A stretch of 10,205 nt of DNA from an uncultured Bacilli bacterium (GTDB lineage Bacteria; Bacillota_I; Bacilli_A; ML615J-28; CAG-698). How positions within the stretch are numbered: position 1 is the stretch's first letter; each line of letters begins with the position of its first letter. Of the stretch, positions 1-6,489 are shown piece after piece. Under the pieces are notes generated by a model. That model made no database searches and was not told the origin of the DNA. It saw only the letters and a list, made by a program, of their open reading frames with translations. The translations under genes and the position numbers were made by a program. Where the stretch lies: assembly GCA_947627395.1 (NCBI GenBank), contig CANQVW010000053.1:1-10205 (forward strand), read 5' to 3'.

Positions 1-95
1 GGAGATAATATTATTTTCATATTAATTAATAAAGGAATTCAATTGTAGTTAATTTTTATTTTATATGTAGAATAAAGATTTTTAAAATGAAAGTT

Positions 96-149
96 AGCAC
101 TTGCTAATCTGGCAATTAAATAAACCAGCATGCAGGTGCTTTTTCTTTT
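96..149 (+). terminator. Rho-independent terminator of an upstream gene
   Basis: The arms at 96-104 and 132-140 pair over 9 bp with one G-T wobble (AGCACTTGC with GCAGGTGCT). An inner CTGG/CCAG pair can extend the hairpin, and a run of T broken by one C follows at 141-149. The hairpin presumably ends a transcript entering from the left. I see no coding sequence that I can support in 1-95. Confidence 0.7.
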
Positions 150-378
150 ACCAGAAGGAGGGATAAAAATTGTTTTTAGCCCACGCTGATTTGCATGTAT
201 TGTATCAAAATGGTACTTTTTATCGGTTCACATTCAGAAAGTTCTAAAAATAGGACTTTATTTAGCACTTTTGTGGTTGACCAAATTTAAATCTTTAGAT
301 TGAATCATAAGTGTTAAAAAAATTGAATTTCAAAGTATGCTTATAAGCAAAAGCAATTAAAGCTTGCGATAAAAATAC
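150..378. other. Gene-free stretch, possible decayed insertion element
   Basis: No open frame of useful length lies here on either strand. The stretch contains GCACTTTTGTGGTTGACC at 265-282, followed by AT-rich sequence and a small palindrome GCTTATAAGC near 339-348. The look is that of a non-coding relic, possibly an insertion-sequence end, but I could not find a matching inverted repeat elsewhere in the window and I do not assign a family. Confidence 0.25.
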
Positions 379-407
379 TTGATTTAATATCAAAAAGATA
401 CTACAAT
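379..407 (+). promoter_or_regulatory. Putative sigma-70-type promoter for the metalloprotease-like gene
   Basis: TTGATT (379-384) and TACAAT (402-407) are separated by 17 nt. This gives a leader of about 45-50 nt before the ATG at 461, which is preceded by AGAGGAA near 443-449. Confidence 0.5.
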
Positions 408-460
408 ATAAGTAGAAAAAGACATTTAATGTTAAAAATATTCAGAGGAACCCTACTATT

Positions 461-802
461 ATGAGTATTGATATTGACACAAAAAACATGCCATCATATC
501 TTTCAGAGTCATTGATTAATGATTGGTATCATGAAGTTTATAAACAGATAGAACCACTAATTGATTATTTAAATGATGAGCATTGGTTATCAAATATAAA
601 AGCAACTACAATGATTGTACCTAAGATTAAAATCACCTTTTCAACAAAAAAGAAAAAGGATATCTATGGTACTCTTTCCTTGAAACAAGCAAAAGATAAA
701 ATCAAAAAAATCTTTCCTCAAGAAGAAGTTAAAAAAATTTTGAAAAGTATCTTGCCAATATTACGACAAGGGAACAACTATGGGAAAAAGTGGATGTACT
801 GA
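461..802 (+). CDS. N-terminal part of a frameshift-split metalloprotease-like protein
   Basis: This 113-residue frame starts at an ATG 11 nt behind an AGAGGAA ribosome binding site. I do not recognise its N-terminal domain, which is rich in charged residues and has no signal peptide or membrane segment. The reading frame passes through a run of seven A at 731-737. Beyond that point the +1 frame (ending at 802) gives an unconvincing tail, while the frame that runs into the next ORF gives a natural continuation (NFEKYLANITTREQLWEKVD). Adding one A to the run would join residues 1-92 of this ORF to the downstream HExxH protein and make a single protein of about 300 residues. I therefore read this as the 5' part of one gene broken by a 1-nt deletion, a homopolymer sequencing error, or less likely a programmed slip. 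Confidence 0.6.
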   Translation: MSIDIDTKNMPSYLSESLINDWYHEVYKQIEPLIDYLNDEHWLSNIKATTMIVPKIKITFSTKKKKDIYGTLSLKQAKDKIKKIFPQEEVKKILKSILPILRQGNNYGKKWMY

Positions 803-1362
803 CAGCCTTACCCAACAGAAAGCTTTCGATGGAGTATGATGCTTATGATGTTCATAATTGTATCAAGGAGATTGCCTCTTCGGTGAAATTATATTGGTTA
901 CGACTTGGCGAATACTGTTATGCGACTCATGAGATTGTGCTATATACGAAAAGTATCGAAAGTAAATGTGAACATAACACAGAATATTTGAAGGTATTTG
1001 AAAAAACGTTTGCTCATGAGTTGTTCCACTTTTGGCATTATTACCTTTTATACTTGAATAGCAAGGATGGAGATATTCTTAATCGTACAGATGCAACAGC
1101 AAAAGTTATCATTGAATCACTTGCTTCCTACTTTGAGTATAGCTATTGTCAGTGTCACGAAATTCCTTTTGATAGCTATGCAATGTGGTTTAGATATGAG
1201 GCTTCTTTCTTTCCTTATGCAGGCGCAAAATGTATTGGAAACAAGGAACAATTCTATAATATTTTTAAACTTTCTTCAGATTTTGATGCTGCATTACGAA
1301 AACTTTTTTCAAAGAACAATGAAGATTGTGAACAATTTTACAAGATTAAAAATAAAGATTAG
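733..1362 (+). CDS. C-terminal part of a split HExxH metalloprotease-like protein
   Basis: This frame is open from 733. Taken alone, its first plausible start is GTG at 790, which has no convincing ribosome binding site and gives 190 residues. Counting from that GTG, a zinc-binding HELFH motif lies at residues 76-80, followed 28 residues later by ESLAS with Glu109. That is the spacing expected for a gluzincin-type third ligand, so a zinc metallopeptidase fold is likely. There is no signal peptide or transmembrane segment, so the protein is probably cytoplasmic. The substrate cannot be told from sequence. It ends at TAG 1360-1362, and a terminator follows at 1448. Because the sequence immediately upstream of the GTG reads as protein in the same frame, the GTG is probably not a real start and the gene most likely began at 461. 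Confidence 0.6.
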   Translation, partial: KNFEKYLANITTREQLWEKVDVLTALPNRKLSMEYDAYDVHNCIKEIASSVKLYWLRLGEYCYATHEIVLYTKSIESKCEHNTEYLKVFEKTFAHELFHFWHYYLLYLNSKDGDILNRTDATAKVIIESLASYFEYSYCQCHEIPFDSYAMWFRYEASFFPYAGAKCIGNKEQFYNIFKLSSDFDAALRKLFSKNNEDCEQFYKIKNKD

Positions 1363-1447
1363 CATCAAAGGCAGAAAAGTTTTACATCATTTTACTTGTC
1401 TTAGGCATTATAGTAAGATGGTACTCTTTTGCCATGATGAAAAGGAT

Positions 1448-1478
1448 GACTTTGATATAATACCTCAAAGTCTTTTTT
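1448..1478 (+). terminator. Rho-independent terminator after the metalloprotease-like gene
   Basis: An 8-bp stem (GACTTTGA at 1448-1455 with TCAAAGTC at 1465-1472) encloses a 9-nt loop and is followed by six T at 1473-1478. It lies 85 nt past the stop codon at 1362. Confidence 0.7.
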
Positions 1479-1590
1479 ATGCATTAAATCAAGGTGACGA
1501 TATAAGCTGATAAAAGATAAATACAAACAAGTATAAGATTTTAAGATATTTTTAAAATGCAATTGATTCATATGCATTTTTTCGAAATAA

Positions 1591-1599
1591 TGTTATAAT
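1591..1599 (+). promoter_or_regulatory. Extended -10 promoter element before the AAA+ pseudogene
   Basis: TGtTATAAT is an extended -10 element with no good -35 at the usual distance. It lies 24 nt before the reconstructed ATG at 1623. An AT-rich inverted repeat (AAAATGCA 1554-1561 with TGCATTTT 1573-1580) sits directly upstream and may be a weak terminator or an operator. Confidence 0.4.
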
Positions 1600-1622
1600 T
1601 CAATTATAAATAGAGACTAAAT

Positions 1623-2208
1623 ATGAAAAGAAAGTTAACAAAATGCATTGTTAAATTGGAAAGCAAATAAAAGAAATAAACTATTAATTTTATTTGGTGC
1701 AAGGCAAGTTGGAAAAACATATCTAATTAGAGAATTTGCAAAAGAAAATTATGAGTACCTATATGAAATTAATTTTGAATTAGATGCTAATGCAAGAAAT
1801 TTATTTAATGGATCATTAACAATTGATTCTTTACTTATTCGACTTTCATCATATAATATCAAAGTTCCAATCATTGAAGGAAAAACACTATTATTTTTTG
1901 ATGAAGTACAAGTTTGTTCCAATGTTTTAACTGCATTAAAATCATTTGCTATGAATGGAAGATTCAATGTAATCACATGTGGTTCTATGTTAAGAATTGC
2001 AATGAAAAATGTTTCTTCATATCCAGTTGGATATGTTGAAACATTGCAAATGAGTCTTATGAATTTTGAAGAATTTTTATGGGCTTTAGGATATAGATCT
2101 GAATGAATAGAGCAATATGAAACTTATTACAAAGAAGAAAAGATGTTGCCAGAAGCCATTCATGAGAAATTAAACGAATTGTTTTTACAATATGCTGTTT
2201 TAGGTGGT
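1623..2208 (+). pseudogene. AAA+ ATPase of the AAA_14/DUF4143 family, disrupted
   Basis: The longest intact frame (TTG 1648 to TGA 2106, 152 residues) holds a Walker A motif GARQVGKT at residues 17-24, a Walker B motif LLFFDEVQ at 81-88 with Asp85-Glu86, and a sensor-like ITCGSML at 109-115. A conserved block near residues 124-148 (YPVGYVE through FEEFLWALG) is typical of this family of about 400 residues. Family members usually begin MKRK followed by a short linker into the LLxWK block. Here an ATG at 1623 gives MKRKLTK but lies one nucleotide out of frame with ALLNWK, so a 1-nt insertion around 1639-1644 is likely. After TGA 2104-2106 the same frame continues with family-like sequence (LPEAIHEKLNELFLQY) up to a GG at 2203-2208, where homology stops. 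The family lacks a firm general function; some members lie in toxin-antitoxin or defence settings. The gene is dead as it stands. Confidence 0.75.
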
Positions 2209-2352
2209 AGAATGCTTTTATTTATGATGATTCCTATGATGACACCCCTAGATGCAGGAATTTTAAATGTCATTATGTGCTTTGCAGGGGGAATCTTATT
2301 TAGTGTTGGGCTTGCCTTTGTGAGTAAACTCATCTTAATAAAACAAATTTGA
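2209..2352 (+). pseudogene. Membrane-protein tail fused to the broken AAA+ gene
   Basis: In the same frame as the AAA+ remnant, the sequence changes abruptly to hydrophobic residues. There are about two membrane segments, one around LLFMMIPMMTPL and one from AGILNVIMCF through SKLILI, with a terminal KQI and a TGA at 2350-2352. AAA_14 proteins are soluble and should continue from the GG with a motif like MPxVV, so this is probably the 3' end of another gene joined by deletion. I do not recognise the donor. The ATG at 2212 has only a poor AGGTGG-like site 3 nt upstream, so independent translation is unlikely. Confidence 0.45.
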
Positions 2353-2378
2353 TTTAAAAAAGAGGGTGATCATTTAAA

Positions 2379-2549
2379 ATGAAAAACAACGATGATACTT
2401 ATACAAGTAATGTAATAAACGACGATGAATTTAATTAATTCATCGAAGCTAAAACTTTTAAAGAAAAAATTAAAATATTAACAATACATTCAGAAAACAA
2501 TCAAAAAAATATTGAAAGGGTAGAGTCAAATAAAGTATGGAAAGTATGA
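2379..2549 (+). pseudogene. Interrupted gene start, possibly a restriction-related protein
   Basis: A strong site, GAGGGTGATC at 2362-2371, lies 7 nt before ATG 2379, which marks a genuine gene start. The frame is stopped by TAA at 2436-2438 after 19 codons. It then continues in the same frame as a well-formed helical, charged segment (FIEAKTFKEKIK, then HSENNQKNIERVESN) until TGA 2547-2549. The short N-terminal helix pattern resembles the start of stand-alone type I restriction HsdR-N-like proteins, but too little is left for a firm call. Its position ahead of a RhuM fragment fits that idea. Confidence 0.4.
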
Positions 2550-2655
2550 AAGAATTAATAGTTGCTAGCCATTTTTAATAATTCGCACCACTTATTTGGC
2601 ATGGATTTTACATCCCCTATTTCTTTAATTAAAACAAGTACCTTGTTTTTTAAAC

Positions 2656-2999
2656 TTGAATGTTTTCTTAAGAAGTATCAAAAAAGAAGATAAAAATGTC
2701 ACGGTCAATGTGTTGTTTCAAGGCGAGATAGTTTGGCTCATATTCAATCACATAGTTATGCTGTTCGGCAGGGATAAATCGACCATTTTCCGTCATATCA
2801 CGAATATTTTTGAAGAAGGCGAACATGAATGCAATTTAGTTGTTGCAAATTTTGCAACAACTGCTTCGGACAGAAAAACATATCAAGTTGACATTATAAT
2901 CTCGAAGGCATTATCTCGGTTGGATACCGCATAAAATCGTTGCGGGGCACGCAATTGAGATTCTTGAAGAATAATAGAAAAAAAGCAAAAAAAGTCTAA
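2656..2999 (+). pseudogene. RhuM-family protein fragment, frameshifted and truncated
   Basis: Reading from TTG 2656, the protein contains NVTVNVLFQGEIVWL (residues 14-28) and LFGRDKSTIFRHITNIFEEGE (residues 36-56), then VVANFATTASD and KTYQV up to residue 78. These are characteristic of the RhuM (virulence protein RhuM) family, whose N-terminal half is a helix-turn-helix-like region. At about 2892-2895 one base is missing: shifting frame restores YNLEGIISVGYRIKSLRGTQ, the next conserved block. The restored frame ends at TAA 2997-2999 after a lysine-rich tail that no longer looks like RhuM, so the C-terminal two thirds of the usual 300-plus residues are gone. There is no ribosome binding site before the TTG and the natural start is also lost. 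RhuM genes are often embedded in type I restriction-modification operons. Confidence 0.8.
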
Positions 3000-3009
3000 A
3001 TTAAATAAT

Positions 3010-3045
3010 AACCACTAGAGTTTATATTACTTTTGTGGTTTTTTT
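3010..3045 (+). terminator. Rho-independent terminator after the RhuM remnant
   Basis: AACCAC (3010-3015) pairs with GTGGTT (3035-3040). An inner AGAG/CTTT pairing extends the stem across a T-T mismatch, and the T run 3041-3045 follows. Confidence 0.65.
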
Positions 3046-3188
3046 GTTTATAGTTTTTTTAATATTTACGTTCATTTATGTCATTGTATTAAAACCCTTT
3101 TTTTGATACATTGAATCAATTTGTTTTACCCATAAAACTAAAAACGTGAATAAATACTTAAAAGTATTAACAAACAAATAAAAAATTC
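3046..3188. other. AT-rich intergenic spacer with a small palindrome
   Basis: No coding potential is seen. The palindrome AATACTT-AA-AAGTATT at 3153-3168 lies about 20 bp upstream of the -35 element at 3189. It could be an operator, or chance in such AT-rich DNA. Confidence 0.3.
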
Positions 3189-3217
3189 TTGAAAATGATT
3201 TAAAATTATGTTATTAT
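3189..3217 (+). promoter_or_regulatory. Promoter of the S-box-like leader transcript
   Basis: TTGAAA (3189-3194) and TATTAT (3212-3217) are 17 nt apart, with an extended -10 TG at 3209-3210. The predicted transcription start falls near 3224, immediately before the first arm of the leader structure, which supports both calls. Confidence 0.65.
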
Positions 3218-3223
3218 AAAATT

Positions 3224-3350
3224 GCCATAAAGAGTGACGCGAGGGACAGACCCGATGACCGTACGACAACCTACATTGAAAGGTGCCAAAGTCTGAACGA
3301 TGGTGTAAAATAATAAAAGATACCATGTATTATTTTCGTTTCTCTTTATG
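3224..3350 (+). ncRNA. SAM-I (S-box)-like riboswitch leader
   Basis: The core reads AGAG, then GAGGGACAGACCCGATGA at 3240-3257, then a CGACAACC segment and AAGGTGCCAA. These match the ordered conserved blocks of the SAM-I aptamer (AGAG, GAGGGA-GGCCC-GATGA, GCAACC, GGTGCnAA). A closing stem of 9 bp is seen between CATAAAGAG (3226-3234) and CTCTTTATG (3342-3350). Two competing hairpins lie before its 3' arm: AAAATAATA (3307-3315) with TATTATTTT (3328-3336), and ATGGTGT (3300-3306) with ATACCAT (3320-3326). P1 and P4 are atypical, so this may be a divergent S-box. No T-tailed terminator precedes the downstream start, so control of translation is more likely than attenuation. The family binds S-adenosylmethionine and usually controls methionine, cysteine or SAM genes. 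Confidence 0.7.
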
Positions 3351-3376
3351 AATATTTACTTTGGAGGTAAAGGTTT

Positions 3377-3439
3377 ATGAGAGAAACCCAAAATAATACT
3401 TTTTTTATTTTGTTTAGTAGGAGGATATGGATTCGATGA
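3377..3439 (+). CDS. 20-codon ORF after the leader, coupled to the next gene
   Basis: ATG 3377 sits 8 nt behind a strong GGAGGT (3363-3368), yet the frame (MRETQNNTFFILFSRRIWIR) ends after 20 codons at TGA 3437-3439. That TGA overlaps the ATG at 3436 of the next gene as ATGA, the classic arrangement for translational coupling. The peptide looks like the first residues of a protein entering a hydrophobic segment, so it may be the stub of the gene the riboswitch once controlled. Alternatively it is a true leader peptide. A weak hairpin (CAAAATAA with TTATTTTG) lies inside it. Confidence 0.45.
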   Translation: MRETQNNTFFILFSRRIWIR

Positions 3440-4092
3440 ACACCCTTTTACATATTCCTCATGCATCTTTAAAAGTTCCTAGTTTTTTCTATGATGGATT
3501 AACCATACCTAAAGAAGTTTTTCATAAATATAATTTAAAAATGAGTGATGTTGGGGTTGAGGAATTGTTTAAAGAAGTTAAAGGAAAAAGAATAAAAGCC
3601 AAATATTCAAGACTATTTTGTGATGTTGAAAGATTTCGTGATGATAAAAAAGAAGTTATGTCTAAATATGGTGAAGGAATTATTTATACTAATTTATATG
3701 ACGGAACTTTTTTCCATTGTCATCATCAAGAATATAAAGAAAAAGTTTTAAAGTATTATGATGAATATCATAAGAATATTGATCAAGAAGTTGAAAATTT
3801 ATTAAAGGAAGATCAAGATTTACTCATTCTTGATTGTCATAGTTTTTCTGATGAAATGGCATCCTATTTCTTCAAACCTCCTTTCCCTGATATTTGTATT
3901 GGTGTTGAAAAAGAGTATTACAATGAAAAAATTTTAGAAAAGATTTTATTAGAAATAAATAAAAGAGATTATTCTTATAAAATTAATTATCCTTATTGTG
4001 GTAGTTTTGTACCTAATATAATTTATTCAGGGAAATTAAAAGGTAATGTAACTTCAATTATGATTGAAGTAAACAAAAGAGTATATCTTTAA
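3436..4092 (+). CDS. N-formylglutamate amidohydrolase family protein
   Basis: This family hydrolyses N-formyl-L-glutamate to formate and glutamate, the last step of one histidine degradation route, and also contains relatives of other specificity. The motifs are clear: HIPHAS at residues 6-11, SRLFCDVERF at 58-67, YGEGIIYT at 78-85, LDCHSF at 132-137, GSFVPN at 189-194 and the terminal EVNKRVYL. There is no signal peptide, so it is cytoplasmic. I choose ATG 3436, not ATG 3427, because AGGAGG (3419-3424) is 11 nt from the former and only 2 nt from the latter, and because 3436 overlaps the preceding stop as ATGA. The protein ends directly after the conserved NKRVYL block, where relatives usually run on for a few dozen residues, so the 3' end may be trimmed. 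No other histidine-utilisation gene is nearby. An S-box-like leader upstream is unexpected for this enzyme. Confidence 0.85.
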   Translation: MNTLLHIPHASLKVPSFFYDGLTIPKEVFHKYNLKMSDVGVEELFKEVKGKRIKAKYSRLFCDVERFRDDKKEVMSKYGEGIIYTNLYDGTFFHCHHQEYKEKVLKYYDEYHKNIDQEVENLLKEDQDLLILDCHSFSDEMASYFFKPPFPDICIGVEKEYYNEKILEKILLEINKRDYSYKINYPYCGSFVPNIIYSGKLKGNVTSIMIEVNKRVYL

Positions 4093-4153
4093 TTTATGTT
4101 TATTAAAAAACTTATTAGGAATACTAATAATTGAATGAAATAATAAAATAGGA

Positions 4154-4182
4154 TTGTGATTTTCCTTAATTTTTGCTATAAT
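4154..4182 (+). promoter_or_regulatory. Promoter of the phosphoesterase-lipoprotein operon
   Basis: TTGTGA (4154-4159) and TATAAT (4177-4182) are spaced by 17 nt, with an extended -10 TGC at 4174-4176. AAAGGA at 4203-4208 is the ribosome binding site for ATG 4217. Confidence 0.75.
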
Positions 4183-4216
4183 AAACATATAAATTATTTT
4201 AGAAAGGAAAACATTC

Positions 4217-6487
4217 ATGAGAAAGAATTTTTTGTTTTTAATTTGTTTATGTTTGTTAGGTATTTTGTGTGTTATGCCAACCAAGGCAGTTACACCAGAT
4301 GCTTATACTATCATTGCAAATCCAGCTGAAGATGCTTCAATAGAAATGAATATTAGTTGGCACACAGATTTACAGTATACCAATAGTTATGTTGAATATA
4401 CTAAAAAAACAGATACTGAATGGACTTCATCAAAAAAGGTTTTTGGTACCTATGAAAAGAATTCTGTTTTTGATGGAAATTATTCTGTAAAAGCAGATAG
4501 AACTAATTTTTATGAAGATGCTGTGTTTTTAAATTATTCTGCTACATTAACGAATTTAGATCCTGATACTGAATATATGTATAAAGTAGGACAAAACACA
4601 ATGAGTGATGTTCACTATTTTAAAACAGCAGGAGATGATGAATTCAGTTTTGCTTGGATTAGTGATTATCATGCCTATACACCATTACCACAACGTTTGC
4701 AATCTAGCATAAAAATGGTGGATACTATTATTGATTATAATGATGGAGTTGATTTCGTTTTCTCTACTGGGGATGATGTTGCATGGGGTGGTAGCTATTC
4801 TTTCTGGAAAGATGTGTATGAAAAAGATCCACATCGTACACAATACATGTATGCTGCAGTCAATGGAAACCATGATAATATGGATCGAACAGGAACTAAA
4901 AATAGTAATCAATATTTTAGAACTGTCAATAATTATCCAAAGAATGGATATCAAGGAGAAGAAGGAGTTTGTTATTACTTCATTTATTCCAATGTTTTAT
5001 TCATTATCTTTAATACAGAGGATTTATCAAGTTCAGAAGAAGTAGAAAAAGCAAAAGCGTGGTTTGAAGAAGTTGTTCAAAATAATCCAACACAATACAT
5101 TATTGTTGCTCAACATTATCAATGGTTTAGTGGATCTACAGGTAGTAGTAATAGTAGTGGATATACTCGTTGGAAAGATTTATTTGACCAATATGGTGTT
5201 GATTTAGCTATTGCTGGAAACAATCATATTTATTTAAGAACAAATTCCATTTATCAAGGAAATGTATCAAATGATCCAAATCACGGAACTGTTTATATTG
5301 ATGCACCTTCTTCAGATAATGAGCGTGGAAATACCATGAATGATACGTTATCTTATAATCAAGAATGGATTGCCAGTAGATGGACTGAAGGAGGACCTTC
5401 TATTGGGGGTATGGCAGTTAATGTAAATACAGATCATATCTCAGTTGAATTACTAAATCGTTATGGTGAACTCATCGATTCAACCATCATTCCTTCAAGA
5501 AGAGAAGCTCACCCATTAGGAAATTTCAATAAAACTGAATTTGAAAATTCATTCCAATTCATTCCAGGAACGATTCCTACATCAGGCGTTTTAACATGTT
5601 CTTCTAGTGGACGTCGTATGATGCAAAAAATAGAAGTATGGAAAGATGATCAACTTTTGTTATCCACAAATTTACGTAAAACACAAGATACCAATATGAT
5701 TTTAAATGGACTTGATGCATCAAGTAAAAATGTTTTGACGCTTCGTATTACTTATTGTGATGGATCTGTTTCAAACAAATCTTTTGTTTGTAAAACAGGT
5801 CAATTACAAGGAAGTTTAAATTGTTTTAAAGCAGATATTCAAAATGGAAAGTATCTACTCTCTTGGAATAATACGTATTCAGAGGGAGTTGTTACTCAAT
5901 ATAGAATTTATAAAAATCATACGTTTTTAATGGATGTGGATGGTTCAAAAGTGGAAGTGAACTTATCTGATTCAAATGTTTCTTTATTAGATGAATTTAC
6001 CATTGAAGCTTATCAAGATGAATTTTTACTATGGCGATCAAATACTAATTATTTTGATTATACCGATGTAGATTTAGATGGAAATTGTACAATAGAAGAT
6101 ATCCAGTATTTACAAGAAACCATTGTTCATAAAATTCAAATGAATGAGGAATATCAAGTGTTATATGATTTTAATCAAGATGGTCAGTTAAATATTGCGG
6201 ATGTGAATTATTTATATCTATTTTTAGAAAAGAAAATTTCTTCCCTAACTGCGCCAACTTTTAAAGTTCAGTTTTTGGATATGTATGGAAATTTAATTCA
6301 AGAAGAAAATGTGAAAGCATTAGAAGATGCAACACCGCCAGATGTTCAACTGGATGGATATGTATTTTTAGGTTGGAATATGGATTATCATCATGTAACA
6401 AAAGATATGGTCATTAAAGGAATTTTTTATAAAGAACCTAGTGTGATTCGATCTTTATATCAAATAATTCTAAAAAAGGAGGCATAA
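4217..6487 (+). CDS. Secreted PAP-like metallophosphoesterase with dockerin
   Basis: The 756-residue exported protein begins with a signal peptide (residues 1-24, likely cut after PTKA). Residues 27-138 form a fibronectin-III-like domain as in purple acid phosphatases. Residues 143-400 are a calcineurin-type phosphoesterase with metal-binding motifs D150-Y-H152, G185-D186, GNHD at 217-220, H300 and G334-N-N-H337; the last replaces the usual GHxH. Two beta-rich regions follow (about 430-610). Residues 617-672 are a type I dockerin: D617-V-D619-L-D621-G with D628, and D651-F-N653-Q-D655-G with D662, the two calcium loops. Residues 680-738 resemble a Listeria-Bacteroides (InlB B-type) repeat. 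It likely removes phosphate from an extracellular ester; the substrate is unknown. Its stop is 2 bp before the lipoprotein gene, which carries a cohesin-like region. Confidence 0.9.
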   Translation: MRKNFLFLICLCLLGILCVMPTKAVTPDAYTIIANPAEDASIEMNISWHTDLQYTNSYVEYTKKTDTEWTSSKKVFGTYEKNSVFDGNYSVKADRTNFYEDAVFLNYSATLTNLDPDTEYMYKVGQNTMSDVHYFKTAGDDEFSFAWISDYHAYTPLPQRLQSSIKMVDTIIDYNDGVDFVFSTGDDVAWGGSYSFWKDVYEKDPHRTQYMYAAVNGNHDNMDRTGTKNSNQYFRTVNNYPKNGYQGEEGVCYYFIYSNVLFIIFNTEDLSSSEEVEKAKAWFEEVVQNNPTQYIIVAQHYQWFSGSTGSSNSSGYTRWKDLFDQYGVDLAIAGNNHIYLRTNSIYQGNVSNDPNHGTVYIDAPSSDNERGNTMNDTLSYNQEWIASRWTEGGPSIGGMAVNVNTDHISVELLNRYGELIDSTIIPSRREAHPLGNFNKTEFENSFQFIPGTIPTSGVLTCSSSGRRMMQKIEVWKDDQLLLSTNLRKTQDTNMILNGLDASSKNVLTLRITYCDGSVSNKSFVCKTGQLQGSLNCFKADIQNGKYLLSWNNTYSEGVVTQYRIYKNHTFLMDVDGSKVEVNLSDSNVSLLDEFTIEAYQDEFLLWRSNTNYFDYTDVDLDGNCTIEDIQYLQETIVHKIQMNEEYQVLYDFNQDGQLNIADVNYLYLFLEKKISSLTAPTFKVQFLDMYGNLIQEENVKALEDATPPDVQLDGYVFLGWNMDYHHVTKDMVIKGIFYKEPSVIRSLYQIILKKEA

Positions 6488-6489
6488 GC

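Noticed and set aside
265..282. GCACTTTTGTGGTTGACC as an insertion-sequence terminal repeat
   Set aside because: A 12-nt part (ACTTTTGTGGTT) recurs at 3029-3040, but there it is in direct orientation and belongs to a terminator stem. No transposase or inverted partner is present.
1067..1510. A 147-codon frame overlapping the HExxH gene
   Set aside because: Most of it is a +1 shadow of the HELFH-encoding frame with poor composition, it has no ribosome binding site, and its end runs through the terminator hairpin at 1448-1478.
2104..2106. TGA read as tryptophan (recoded genetic code)
   Set aside because: Other genes in the window use TGG for tryptophan and the 20-codon ORF and other frames stop sensibly at TGA. 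The AAA+ gene has further lesions, so simple decay explains the TGA.
3138..3326. A 62-codon minus-strand frame across the leader region
   Set aside because: It is antisense to a structured RNA with conserved S-box blocks and has no ribosome binding site.
4112..4130. Hairpin TTATTAG-CTAATAA after the amidohydrolase gene as a terminator
   Set aside because: It is a 7-bp AT-rich stem followed by only two T, so it is not a convincing Rho-independent terminator. It may still be a weak one.
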